A stretch of 64,000 bases of DNA, from positions 852,667 through 916,666 of the forward strand of contig WYAX01000012.1 of the NCBI GenBank assembly GCA_011525625.1, given 5' to 3'. Positions 46,124-55,263 of the stretch are shown one piece after another (position 1 is the stretch's first letter; each line of letters opens with the position of its first letter). The notes under the pieces are model-generated. The model made no database searches, was not told the origin of the DNA, and saw only the letters and a list, made by a program, of their open reading frames with translations. The stretch comes from Nitrospira defluvii (lineage in GTDB: Bacteria > Nitrospirota > Nitrospiria > Nitrospirales > Nitrospiraceae). Position numbers and translations under genes: made by a program.

Positions 46124-47122
46124 ATGGCTCGACGTGCGACCGTGCGACAGGATACCGAGATGAATCCGCCGGTTTCGACTCGCCGCCCGCGTGCGGTGCG
46201 GGGAGACGAGGAGGAAGAGACGGACTCGCAGAGCCATGTGGATGCGAACGAGTCGGGCGGTGAACGCCCTTCGTCGGGGTCCGGGCGCGCGGAAGGCTTG
46301 GACACGATCAAGAGTTATCTGCGCGAAGTGCGCAAGTCGACCCTGTTGAATTTTAAGCAGGAGCAAGCGCTCGGCAAGCGAGTCATGGCGGGCGACGAAG
46401 CCGCCCGGCAGGAGATGATCGAAGCGAATCTCCGGTTGGTCATCAGCATCGGAAAGCGCTACATGAACCGTGGATTCCCGTTTGCCGATATCGTCGAAGA
46501 AGGCAATCTGGGGCTGATCAAGGCGGTCGAGAAGTTCAACTACAAGCGCGGGTTCCGGTTCAGTACCTATGCGTCCTGGTGGATCCGCCAGTTTATCGAA
46601 CGGGCCATCATCAACCAGGGGAAGCTGGTCAGACTGCCGGTGCATGTGGTTGAACGGTTGAACCGCTACCTGGCCAAGGTGGAGCAGCTCGTTCATGAAC
46701 ACGGGCGGGAGCCGCTGGCTGAGGAAGTGGCCGCGAAACTGAAAGTCAGTGTCGCGGAAGTCGACGACCTCAAGCAACTGGTTCGCACCACCTGCTCGCT
46801 GGATAGCCCCATCAGCGACCGTCAAGACACCTTTCTCCGGGATGTCATCGAGGATCCGCTCTGTCTCACCCCTGCCGATACCGCCGAAGGCGTGATGCGG
46901 CGAGCCGAATTGATGGCCTGGGTCAACGAGCTGCCGGAAAAGGAGCGCACGGTGATTCTGGCTCGGTTTGGACTTGACGGCGCGGAGTCGCGGACGTTAG
47001 AAGAGATCGGCCAAGACATGGGGCTGACTCGTGAGCGGGTTCGTCAGATCGAATCTGCCGCGCTGGCCCGGCTCCGTGGAATCATTGAACGGAAAACCAT
47101 GAAGCGGGCGGATCTCTTATGA
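46124..47122 (+). CDS. rpoS: RNA polymerase sigma factor, RpoS-like
   Basis: A 332-residue sigma-70 family factor. A short N-terminal part without region 1.1 is followed by regions 1.2-2 ([27 protein letters not shown]), region 3 and region 4 ([22 protein letters not shown]). The absence of region 1.1 and the size fit the stationary-phase/general-stress type rather than the housekeeping factor. I start at MARRATV; an ATG 11 codons later is possible. It is followed by apt with a gap of 24 bases. Confidence 0.88.
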   Translation: MARRATVRQDTEMNPPVSTRRPRAVRGDEEEETDSQSHVDANESGGERPSSGSGRAEGLDTIKSYLREVRKSTLLNFKQEQALGKRVMAGDEAARQEMIEANLRLVISIGKRYMNRGFPFADIVEEGNLGLIKAVEKFNYKRGFRFSTYASWWIRQFIERAIINQGKLVRLPVHVVERLNRYLAKVEQLVHEHGREPLAEEVAAKLKVSVAEVDDLKQLVRTTCSLDSPISDRQDTFLRDVIEDPLCLTPADTAEGVMRRAELMAWVNELPEKERTVILARFGLDGAESRTLEEIGQDMGLTRERVRQIESAALARLRGIIERKTMKRADLL

Positions 47123-47146
47123 GAACGTCCCGATGCTCCCACACCC

Positions 47147-47662
47147 ATGAATTACAAGGCCCTCATTCGAGAAGTCCCCGACTTTCCTAAGCCCGGCATT
47201 CTGTTCTACGACATCACCACCCTTCTCAAAAACCCTCAGGCCTTCCGTGCCATTGCCGATGACCTTGCCGCCCGTTATGACGGCCAAGGCATCGCGAAGG
47301 TGATCGGCATTGAATCTCGTGGTTTCATTCTTGGCGGCACGCTGGCCGCCCATCTTGGCGCCGGGTTTGTCCCTGTTCGGAAACCAGGCAAATTACCGGC
47401 CGACATCTATGAGGTGGAATATAACCTGGAATACGGGTCCAGCGTGTTGGCGATCCATCGGGATGCCGTCTCGGCCGGAGAGCGCGTGCTGATCGTCGAC
47501 GATTTGCTGGCAACCGGTGGTACGGCGGCCGCAACGGTGGATCTTGTGCGCCAACTCGGCGGAGAGATTGCGGGCCTGGATTTCCTGATCGAACTGAAAG
47601 GCCTGAAGGGGCGTGACCGGCTGACCGGGTACCACGTGCATTCTACGCTCATCTACCCCTGA
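47147..47662 (+). CDS. apt: Adenine phosphoribosyltransferase
   Basis: APRT salvages adenine with PRPP to give AMP. A 171-residue protein with [19 protein letters not shown], the [10 protein letters not shown] loop and [16 protein letters not shown] (PRPP-binding motif). It follows the sigma factor by 24 bases and precedes dksA. Confidence 0.95.
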   Translation: MNYKALIREVPDFPKPGILFYDITTLLKNPQAFRAIADDLAARYDGQGIAKVIGIESRGFILGGTLAAHLGAGFVPVRKPGKLPADIYEVEYNLEYGSSVLAIHRDAVSAGERVLIVDDLLATGGTAAATVDLVRQLGGEIAGLDFLIELKGLKGRDRLTGYHVHSTLIYP

Positions 47663-47690
47663 ACACCCAAGATCTTGGGGAATCAGGTAC

Positions 47691-47719
47691 TTGTCAAACG
47701 ATCTATAGCGTGATATACC
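47691..47719 (+). promoter_or_regulatory. Promoter of the dksA-like gene
   Basis: TTGTCA (47691-47696), a 17-base spacer and TATACC (47714-47719). A conventional leader with GAAAGGG before the ATG follows, unlike the leaderless set. Confidence 0.55.
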
Positions 47720-47767
47720 TGCCGAACTTTTTCGCCTTGCACTCATCACGAAAGGGTATGAGACTCT

Positions 47768-48343
47768 ATGGCGACGAAAGTCGGCGCGAAGAAAAAAACA
47801 CCAACCACGAAAGCCAAAGCCAGCGCTCCTGAAAAACCCGTGAAGAAAGAGCGTCCGGCTCCAGTAACAGCTATGACCGAAAAAGATGAAGACAGCGTAG
47901 CCGCGCGTGTGGTGGCTGCGTTGACGCAGAAAGAAACGCCAAAAGAAAAAGAAGAACGTCAGCGCCGGCGCGAGGTCTTGCAGCGAATGCTGCTCGGCAA
48001 GCGTCAGGAGATTATGCGAGAGATCGAGGGCAACCTCGGCCAATCGCTGACGGAGGATCAGCAACGCCGGTTGGAATCGGCCCGTGACGTGGGCGATCAA
48101 GCCCTCATGGATTTGGATCGCGAACTCGGCATCTCGCTCATGGAGATGCGCAACCGGAAGCGGCAGGCGATCGATGAGGCGTTGACCCGACTCAGCGAGG
48201 GAACCTACGGCATCTGCGCAGAATGCGGCATCGAAGTCAGTGAGAAGCGCCTGGAGGCCGTGCCGTTCGCGAAACTCTGCGTCCAGTGTCAGTCTCAACA
48301 GGAACTCCTCGAGAAGATCGAGAAGGAAGAGGATCGAGACTAG
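47768..48343 (+). CDS. TraR/DksA family zinc finger protein
   Basis: The C-terminal domain has the DksA zinc site CAECGIEVSEKRLEAVPFAKLCVQC (two CxxC pairs), preceded by a coiled coil. Such proteins bind the RNA polymerase secondary channel and, with ppGpp, change promoter choice. The N-terminal ~50 residues are a Lys/Ala/Thr/Pro-rich basic tail unlike standard DksA, which it otherwise resembles. Total length is 191 residues. Confidence 0.86.
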   Translation: MATKVGAKKKTPTTKAKASAPEKPVKKERPAPVTAMTEKDEDSVAARVVAALTQKETPKEKEERQRRREVLQRMLLGKRQEIMREIEGNLGQSLTEDQQRRLESARDVGDQALMDLDRELGISLMEMRNRKRQAIDEALTRLSEGTYGICAECGIEVSEKRLEAVPFAKLCVQCQSQQELLEKIEKEEDRD

Positions 48344-48462
48344 CGCGCTCGCGTGGTGACGATTCTTTTTCAGTTTGCCCTCAGGTCTCGCGCCTGTGAA
48401 CGTACAGGTGCTCATTCTCCGGCACCGGACCTCCGTGGTCTTCGGTTCTCGTGCCTGCACCT

Positions 48463-49161
48463 ATGACTCATCCTCAGTCGAATGCGGTGGTGTTGCTGAG
48501 CGGCGGATTGGATTCCACCGTGACGGCCGCCATCGCGCAGCAGGACGGTTTTCGTATTCATTGCGTGACCGTCTCCTATGGGCAGCGTCACGGGGTGGAG
48601 GTGCTGCGCGCTCAGGCCGTCGCGGCGGCACTGGGTGCGGCGGGCCATGCGATCGTGACGGTTGACCTTCGAGCCTTCGGCGGGTCCGCCCTGACGGCGG
48701 AGGTAGCGGTGCCAAAAGATCGCACCCAGCAGGAACGGGCCAACGAAATTCCGGTGACCTACGTTCCGGCACGCAATACCATCTTTCTCTCGCTGGCCTT
48801 GGCGTATGCCGAAACCCTGCAGGCACAGGCGATCTATTTCGGTGCCAATGTGCTGGATTATTCCGGCTACCCGGATTGCCGCCCGGAGTTTATCCGTGCG
48901 TTTGAAGCGGTCGCCAGGCTTGGGACGAAGATGGGTGTCGAGGGGCGGCCGGTCGAGGTTCGCGCACCGCTCTTGATGCTTTCCAAGGCAGAGATCGTGC
49001 GCCGGGGACAGGGTCTCGACGTTCCATTTAAGCTGACGCATAGCTGTTATGACCCCGGGGTCGAGGGGGTCGCTTGCGGCCGGTGCGACAGTTGTCGGAT
49101 TCGGCGAGAAGGTTTTCGTCAGGCGGGAGTTGAGGATCCCGTCCCCTATGCGATACTCTAA
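48463..49161 (+). CDS. queC: 7-cyano-7-deazaguanine synthase
   Basis: QueC makes preQ0, the precursor of queuosine, using ATP and ammonia. LLSGGLDSTVT is the pyrophosphatase loop, and the C-terminal Cys cluster (CGRCDSCRIRR plus an upstream cysteine) binds zinc. Length 232 residues. I start at ATG 48463; the GTG at 48451 is also possible. No ribosome binding site is clear for either. Confidence 0.93.
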   Translation: MTHPQSNAVVLLSGGLDSTVTAAIAQQDGFRIHCVTVSYGQRHGVEVLRAQAVAAALGAAGHAIVTVDLRAFGGSALTAEVAVPKDRTQQERANEIPVTYVPARNTIFLSLALAYAETLQAQAIYFGANVLDYSGYPDCRPEFIRAFEAVARLGTKMGVEGRPVEVRAPLLMLSKAEIVRRGQGLDVPFKLTHSCYDPGVEGVACGRCDSCRIRREGFRQAGVEDPVPYAIL

Positions 49162-49206
49162 CAAAACAGTGAGCGCGTGCGTGCCCGAGTCGGGAGAGAT
49201 AGACCG

Positions 49207-49383
49207 ATGACGCCTGAAGAGTTTTTTATGTATCTGATCATCGCACTGGTGATCGTGACCCCGATTGCGGCCCGAGTCTATCGTCGCCTGACGTTGAACC
49301 GCACGACACAGATGTTGCGTGAGCAAATGAACCAATCGCAGCCCGGTCAGTCGGCGACGCCACCCCCGGAGCCACCGCGATGA
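49207..49383 (+). CDS. Small membrane protein, 58 residues, before cytochrome c gene
   Basis: One hydrophobic helix (residues ~8-28, FMYLIIALVIVTPIAARVY) is followed by a polar Gln/Pro-rich tail. The ATG at 49207 is the obvious start; its stop overlaps the cytochrome gene start (ATGA). It could be an assembly or anchoring partner of the cytochrome. No family recognised. Confidence 0.65.
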   Translation: MTPEEFFMYLIIALVIVTPIAARVYRRLTLNRTTQMLREQMNQSQPGQSATPPPEPPR

Positions 49384-49802
49384 GGCAGACGGTGGTGAGG
49401 AGCATGTCGATGAAGGCCTGGATGGTGGGGGCAAGTGTTGCGGTGATGGTGGCGGCATTGGTCGCGTGCGAATCGAATGCGACCAATCAGGATGGGGCTA
49501 GGCCGGCCGGAGGAGTCACACCGGCGGATGTGCAGGTCGGGGAAGGAAAGTTCGCGGCCAACTGCGCCGCGTGTCATGGCGTCCGTGGTGTCGGAACCAA
49601 GCAGGGCCCTCCGCTTGTCCATAAGATTTATGAACCGAATCATCATGCCGATATAGCCTTCCAGCGCGCGGCGGAGAACGGCGTGCGCGCGCACCATTGG
49701 GAGTTCGGGAATATGCCGAAGATTGAAGGCGTGACGCCGGCGGATGTGGAGCAGATCATCCGGTATGTACGCTGGTTGCAACGCGAGGCAGGCATATATT
49801 GA
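49380..49802 (+). CDS. c-type cytochrome lipoprotein
   Basis: The signal ends with lipobox VAC (Cys30), so the protein is probably anchored. CAACH (Cys62, Cys65, His66) binds one heme c, and Met in GNMPKIEG is a likely second axial ligand. It ends at residue 140. It would carry electrons in the envelope. The ATG overlaps the stop of the 58-residue membrane protein gene, so both are translated together. Confidence 0.88.
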   Translation: MRQTVVRSMSMKAWMVGASVAVMVAALVACESNATNQDGARPAGGVTPADVQVGEGKFAANCAACHGVRGVGTKQGPPLVHKIYEPNHHADIAFQRAAENGVRAHHWEFGNMPKIEGVTPADVEQIIRYVRWLQREAGIY

Positions 49803-49995
49803 TCCGTCTTGCCTGCCGGTTCCATGCTCTCCTCATTCCGGTTCTTTCCCGTCGGCCTCCATACTCCGATACTCCGGTTTGACAACCTACGCGTGCGGTT
49901 CGTAAGGTAGATGCATGGCCAACGAGGCCGTTGACACCCGCCTGAACCGCAGGGCGGCTTGGTTCATTGGCGAGGCCTTTTCACGGGAGGAACCT

Positions 49996-50832
49996 ATGCG
50001 ACAGGGAGCCTGGTTCATGCTGGGAGTGGTAGGGATCGTCGGGGCATCGTTGTTGACCTCGGGCTGTGTGGCCATCGAGGCCGGTCATGAAGGCGTGATG
50101 GTTGAGCAGCCCTTCTTCTTCGGCCACGGGGGGATCGATCCGTCTCCCTCCAAGACCGGTCGCGTCTGGGTGGCGCCGACCACGAAGGTCATTGAGGTGG
50201 ATGTCCGGCCGCTGCAGTATTCGGAGCATTTTGACATTATCTCCGCTGAAAATGCGCCGGTCTCGTTCGATGCCTTCCTGATCGCCAACGTCGTCGAAGG
50301 GCGCTCTCCCGAACTCATCGGTCGCTACGGAGCCACTTGGTATCAAAATAACGTGAAGGAAGCGTTCCGGACCTTCGTTCGTGAAGAAGTGCAACGGTAC
50401 CCGCTCTTTCAGTTGACGACGGATCCGACGACCAGGACCAAGCTGCAAGACGCGATTGCGCGCGAGGTGCAGAATAAACTCATTGATAAGCAGAACATGC
50501 CGATTCGTCTTAACCGGGTTGTGGTCGGAAGCATTCTTCCGCCCAAAGGCGTGGTCGAACAGACGACGCAGACCATCGTGCAGGAGCAGCGCAAGATCAC
50601 GATGGTCGAGTTTCAAAAGGCGGAAGAGGCGCGTGAGAAGGCGGAAAAACAGCGCGGTATCGCAGACCGCGCCTACCGGGAATCATTGGGATTGACCGCA
50701 CCGGAATTTGTCGATCTGCGCCGCATCGAAGTGCAGAAAGAAATTGTGCAGCATGCGCCGACAGCCTTGACCGTTATCATGGGATTGGAACGGGTCGGCA
50801 TCAATATGCCGTCGTCAGGGACTGAGCGGTAA
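49996..50832 (+). CDS. SPFH/band 7 family lipoprotein
   Basis: A lipoprotein signal (MRQGAW... SGCVAIE) leads into a band-7 domain with the conserved RTFVREEVQRYPLFQLTTD and AIAREVQNKLIDKQNMPIRL stretches, followed by a coiled coil. SPFH proteins form membrane scaffolds, usually inside the cytoplasmic membrane; here lipidation suggests the envelope. GGGAGG precedes the ATG at 49996. The upstream in-frame start at 49915 would hide the signal peptide and is rejected. Confidence 0.85.
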   Translation: MRQGAWFMLGVVGIVGASLLTSGCVAIEAGHEGVMVEQPFFFGHGGIDPSPSKTGRVWVAPTTKVIEVDVRPLQYSEHFDIISAENAPVSFDAFLIANVVEGRSPELIGRYGATWYQNNVKEAFRTFVREEVQRYPLFQLTTDPTTRTKLQDAIAREVQNKLIDKQNMPIRLNRVVVGSILPPKGVVEQTTQTIVQEQRKITMVEFQKAEEAREKAEKQRGIADRAYRESLGLTAPEFVDLRRIEVQKEIVQHAPTALTVIMGLERVGINMPSSGTER

Positions 50833-50917
50833 CGCGGCTCAACAGAAGTTCGTGGAGTTGAGTAGGGTAGTCGGGTCAGGCCGGACCGGTTCCGGCCTGC
50901 CCTCTATGGGAGTTACG

Positions 50918-51649
50918 CTATTTCACGACCCACACCCGGTAGCTTCTTGCGTTCAGCGGCTTGGCAATTCTGAGCGTTCCCACTTCGCCGGGGTTCATCA
51001 CATCATCGCCTGTCGCGGTTTTCCTGGCTGGATGCCGACTGCTCCGGACGAGCACTCCTTGTTCGTCGTAAAAATCCACCATCACGTCGGCTGATTCGCG
51101 AAGCCCCCCTTGATAGGCGGTTCCCAGCCAATCCAAACGTTTGAGCGCCTGATAGGTGACGACGAGCGTGCCGTCCGTGTCCTCGCGTGCGCTGAGGATT
51201 CGCAATGCGCGATTCTGGTCCAGGACCTGGTCGGTTCCGCTTACGGTCTGGGCAAGCATCACCCGATCGACGGCGTCGGCATGGAAGAGCGCCTTGACCT
51301 TGCAATACACCGTGCGGCCTTGTTCGCTCTGCTGCACGATGTGCTGGTCGGACACATGTTGCGTGGCGAGGGTGTGAATCAGCCGGTGAAAGAAGGTCGA
51401 ATCGACCAGGGAGGCAGTGCGTTCTTTCACGGCGACCGAATTACTGACAGCCTGATGCAAGGCTTCCGTACAGGCATGCTGCTTGGCCTCGGCCAAGGTT
51501 TCCGGCTGATGCAGGGCGTAGCGATAATCGCCGGTGATCTCGACCAGCCCGTTATCGGAAGAGGCTTGGGCCGGCGCGACGAGTACCAGGCCGTGAAGCG
51601 TGATCGCGAAGAGGCTTCCGCCCCCTATCAGTGACAGCCATGGAGTCAT
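50918..51649 (-). CDS. Exported hypothetical protein, 243 residues
   Basis: A signal peptide (about 30 residues, ending APAQASS) precedes a domain in which EAKQHACTEALHQAVSNSVAV resembles the N-terminal fold of FlgT or LPP20-type envelope proteins, followed by two beta-rich regions. The function is unknown. It converges on the SPFH gene. Confidence 0.7.
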   Translation of the reverse strand: MTPWLSLIGGGSLFAITLHGLVLVAPAQASSDNGLVEITGDYRYALHQPETLAEAKQHACTEALHQAVSNSVAVKERTASLVDSTFFHRLIHTLATQHVSDQHIVQQSEQGRTVYCKVKALFHADAVDRVMLAQTVSGTDQVLDQNRALRILSAREDTDGTLVVTYQALKRLDWLGTAYQGGLRESADVMVDFYDEQGVLVRSSRHPARKTATGDDVMNPGEVGTLRIAKPLNARSYRVWVVK

Positions 51650-51734
51650 ACGAGCCACCTCCCTCTCAATCACCAGGTCTACATCGTGTGGTAGTCAGGC
51701 GTCGCGGTCTACGTGAGATTATGCTACCACGCGT

Positions 51735-52655
51735 TCAGGGCGGCGGCAATGCGGATGAATCGGGGACGGCCGCCAGCGCCTCCACAATGGCTTGAATCGT
51801 GAGTGGAGCGTTGCCCTCGGAACGATTGTTGACCAGCACATAAGGCATGACCCGCTGCGAGGCTGCGGCGTGAATCAGTGAGGCGGCGTCCCGGCGCATC
51901 TGCGGCTGGACCGTGACGATCCGGTTGTACGGGGCATACCGTTCTACGGCTGAAGCGTACCGGAGCCCGAGCGGCGTCAGCAGGCGCATCACCACAAAAG
52001 CGGCGGTGAATCGTTCTCCCAGCAGTCGATGCTGCATGAGGAGCGGTGGCATCCCCGTCCAATGGTTGTACGTATGTGCCACGCCGTGGGCTTGCAGCAT
52101 GTCTCGGTAGCGCGGGCCGAGCAACGCGGGATTTCTGATTTCCACGGCATAGGGCTGTCCGGGCGAAAGCTTGGCGAGGAATCTGTCGAGTGCGTCCAGG
52201 AACGCCTCCGGGGCGAGACCGGTGCGCTGAAACTCGAAGATGAACGGGCCAACGCGTCCGGGCAACCCTTCGACAAACGGTTGCAGTACTAGCTCATGAA
52301 AGGCACTTACGTCGAGAAAGCGCGGGTTTGCTTTGCCGGCCTTGACGCCGTAGCGCGAAAGATTGGCATAGGTCGGGATGGTGAGCTCTTCCCACACCTT
52401 GGAGCAGAAGTGAAAATCGGATGGAACTTGGGCGGCGTATCGCGCGAGTTGGGTGGGCGTCGCGGGGCGATAGAAGGTGTGGTCGATGCCGACCGTGCGG
52501 AACAGTGGTGGCCCGCCGGGCGCATAGGCGGCATACTCGGCGAGGCTCTCTTTCGAAAAGCGGCCGGCGGCATACGTACGATGGTATACCTGCCCTTGCC
52601 AGCCTTCATAGGCCCAGGAACTGGTCCCGAAACGGACACGGGCGAGGTCCATCAT
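51735..52655 (-). CDS. DUF72 family protein
   Basis: DUF72 proteins have a TIM-barrel fold of unknown activity. FGTSSWAYEGWQGQVYHRTY at the start, KVWEELTIPTYANL and the later HRLLGERFTAAF match. I chose ATG 52655, which has GGGGAG eight bases upstream; starts at 52682 and 52709 are possible. It is divergent from malQ. Confidence 0.88.
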   Translation of the reverse strand: MMDLARVRFGTSSWAYEGWQGQVYHRTYAAGRFSKESLAEYAAYAPGGPPLFRTVGIDHTFYRPATPTQLARYAAQVPSDFHFCSKVWEELTIPTYANLSRYGVKAGKANPRFLDVSAFHELVLQPFVEGLPGRVGPFIFEFQRTGLAPEAFLDALDRFLAKLSPGQPYAVEIRNPALLGPRYRDMLQAHGVAHTYNHWTGMPPLLMQHRLLGERFTAAFVVMRLLTPLGLRYASAVERYAPYNRIVTVQPQMRRDAASLIHAAASQRVMPYVLVNNRSEGNAPLTIQAIVEALAAVPDSSALPPP

Positions 52656-52833
52656 AGCGTCCACTCCCCGACGCGTCGGCATACTCTGGCTTTGAACGGT
52701 TGCCTGCATAACTGTCGTGGGGGCTGCTGTCGATCTTGGATGAGGTGCATGCGGGGGATTCTATCGCAACCCTGTGGAAAAACGTAGGATGCCTTGACTT
52801 GATGGAGGTCTTCACTCACACTCGCTCGACACT

Positions 52834-55095
52834 ATGTACGACGGCACTGAGCAAGACCTGCTTCGCCTGCTCGCCTCGCGAGCCGGTATCTGTTCCGACT
52901 ATCACGATATCGCCGGTACGCTTCACGTCACGAGCGACGACACCCGTCGCGCCATCCTCTCCGCCATGGGGTTTGATGTGGCGTCGCGCGAGTCGCTGAC
53001 GCGGGCTCTGCTCCAGTGGGACGACGCGCCCTGGCAACAGGTGTGCGATCCGATTCTCATCCTCCAGCAGGGCTACGGTCCCACGATGTGGACCTGCCGT
53101 CTCCCGGTCGAGGCGGACGAAGAGCCGCATCTGGCTGTCGCGTGGCAGTTGACCGACGAAAAGGGCACCACGGTTCATCGCGGAGAGGCCGGGCCTGGCC
53201 TGCAGCCCCAGGACGTTCGATTCCTGTCGGGGCGGCGGATGGTGCGCGTCGAAGTGCCGCTGGTGTCCGATCTGACGCTGGGGTATTACGACCTCTCGGT
53301 GACGAGTACGGGATGTACGGTGCCAACGAAGGGCACCCTCCGTGTGGTGGTGGCGCCCCCGCATTGTTATGTGCCGGAAGGTATTGCCCGCGGTTCTCGG
53401 GTCTGGGGGGTGGCCGTGCAACTCTACTCCTTGCGCTCGCGGACCAACTGGGGCGTCGGCGATTTCACGGACCTTGCCCGGTTGGTTGAATGGGCCGGCA
53501 GGGAGCTGGGCGCAGCCATCGTCGGTCTGAATCCCTTGCACGCCTTGAAGAATTCACGCCCGCACCATCTCAGTCCCTATTCGCCCACGAGCCGTCTGTT
53601 CCTCAACGAACTCTACATCGATCTCGACCGGCTGCCGGAATATCACGCCTCGGCCGAGGCACAGCGTGTGAAACAGAGCCCCGAGTTTCAACACACATTG
53701 GAGCGGGCACGCACGGCTGATTGGGTGGATTCCGAGTCCGTGGCTCAGGCGAAACGGAGGATGCTGGATCTCGCCTACGGCCAATTTCTCACCGACAACT
53801 ACGCGGGAACCGAACCGGCTCTGCAACCGACGAGTGCGCGCGGGTGGTTGTTGGAACGGTTTATTCGGGATGAAGGGGAGTCGCTTGAACGGTTTGCGTT
53901 GTTCCAGGTGCTGGACGAAGATCGGCGCCTGATCGAACAGACCCACAGGGTGTGGCCGGAGTGGCCGCCCCAATATCGCAATGCCGATTCTCCCGCGTTG
54001 CGAGAGTTCGCCCGACGACATCGCAAGCGGGTCCGGTTTTTTCAGTACGTGCAATGGGTGGCTGCCGATCAACTCAGAGCCGCCAAGACTCGCGCCGAAC
54101 AGGTACAGATGGTGGTCGGGCTGTATCCCGATCTCGCTCTCGGCAGCGATCGAAACGGGGCGGAGGCCTGGATGCTGCAAGATGTCCTGGCGCTGGGCAT
54201 GGACTGCGGGGCCCCGCCGGATGCGTTCGCGCCTCAAGGGCAAAATTGGGGATTCGCTCCGTTTAATCCGTTGCGCCTCAAGGCCACAGGATACCGATCG
54301 TTTATCGAATTGCTGCGGAAAACGTTCCGGCAGGGCGGCGCGATTCGGATCGACCATGTCATGACCCTGTTCCGCCTCTTCTGGGTCCCTCGCGGAATGA
54401 CCGCCGCCGCGGGTGCGTATGTGCAGTATCCGGCCGAGGACCTGCTGCGGATCCTCGCGCTGGAGAGTACGCGTGCACAGACGCTGGTGATCGGCGAAGA
54501 TTTGGGAACGGTGCCCGACTATGTGCGCGAACAGTTGGCGCGCTATAGGGTGCTCTCCTATCGGGTGTTGTATTTCGAACGAAACTGGGATGGCTCCTAC
54601 AAGCACCCGTCGGCCTATCCTGATCAGTCGCTCGCGGTCGTGACCACCCACGATTTGCCGACCTTGACCGGCTATTGGACCGGAGAGGACATTCGGTTGC
54701 GGGCCAGGCTCGGCATGTATGCGCATGAACAGGCGGTGCAGCAGGCGTTCGAGGAACGAGCCCGGGATAAGCAGCACATCCTCACGGCGCTCAAAGGGAT
54801 GGGAGTCTTGCCGGCCGGGGTCAGTGATCACCCGGAGCATGTTCCGGTCATGACGCCGGATCTCTGTCGGGCGATTCATGTGTATCTGGCGATGTCGCCG
54901 GCTTGGGTGGTCATGGCCAATCTTGACGACGTGATCGGCGAAGTGACACAAATGAACCTGCCTGGGACCGTGGATGCCTATCCCAATTGGTCGCGTAAAC
55001 TGTCGTTGTCGCTGGAGGATCTCCAACGGGATGAACGTGTACAAGCTCTCGCTGCTGCCGTGCGAACGCTTCGGCCTTCGGTCGGAGCCAGCTAG
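52834..55095 (+). CDS. malQ: 4-alpha-glucanotransferase
   Basis: A GH77 amylomaltase of 753 residues that transfers glucan chains between maltodextrins. An N-terminal region of about 150 residues precedes a TIM barrel with the nucleophile in IRIDHVM, the acid/base in VIGEDLGTV and the third acid in THDLPTLTGYW. It takes part in glycogen or maltodextrin use. The extended N-terminus is like that of E. coli MalQ. No clear ribosome binding site precedes the ATG. Confidence 0.93.
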   Translation: MYDGTEQDLLRLLASRAGICSDYHDIAGTLHVTSDDTRRAILSAMGFDVASRESLTRALLQWDDAPWQQVCDPILILQQGYGPTMWTCRLPVEADEEPHLAVAWQLTDEKGTTVHRGEAGPGLQPQDVRFLSGRRMVRVEVPLVSDLTLGYYDLSVTSTGCTVPTKGTLRVVVAPPHCYVPEGIARGSRVWGVAVQLYSLRSRTNWGVGDFTDLARLVEWAGRELGAAIVGLNPLHALKNSRPHHLSPYSPTSRLFLNELYIDLDRLPEYHASAEAQRVKQSPEFQHTLERARTADWVDSESVAQAKRRMLDLAYGQFLTDNYAGTEPALQPTSARGWLLERFIRDEGESLERFALFQVLDEDRRLIEQTHRVWPEWPPQYRNADSPALREFARRHRKRVRFFQYVQWVAADQLRAAKTRAEQVQMVVGLYPDLALGSDRNGAEAWMLQDVLALGMDCGAPPDAFAPQGQNWGFAPFNPLRLKATGYRSFIELLRKTFRQGGAIRIDHVMTLFRLFWVPRGMTAAAGAYVQYPAEDLLRILALESTRAQTLVIGEDLGTVPDYVREQLARYRVLSYRVLYFERNWDGSYKHPSAYPDQSLAVVTTHDLPTLTGYWTGEDIRLRARLGMYAHEQAVQQAFEERARDKQHILTALKGMGVLPAGVSDHPEHVPVMTPDLCRAIHVYLAMSPAWVVMANLDDVIGEVTQMNLPGTVDAYPNWSRKLSLSLEDLQRDERVQALAAAVRTLRPSVGAS

Positions 55096-55263
55096 CGGGC
55101 AAGGGATGCGTGTCCGGTCCCGCTCCTTCCCGTCCTGTGAGGGGCGGCTTCCCGCCCCGTCCGAGTGTCGCTCCCCGGTCGTTGTCTTCCCTACCCACAT
55201 GAACGGTTCGATGCGCATTGATCGGTCCGCAGGCCCCTTCGCTTCGTCCGACCGGGAGTGGCC

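Noticed and set aside
49915..49995. A longer start for the SPFH lipoprotein
   Set aside because: It would bury the lipoprotein signal behind 27 polar residues; the ATG at 49996 has a GGGAGG ribosome binding site.
53554..55218. A 554-codon frame on the minus strand opposite malQ
   Set aside because: Antisense to malQ with all catalytic motifs on the other strand; explained by codon bias.
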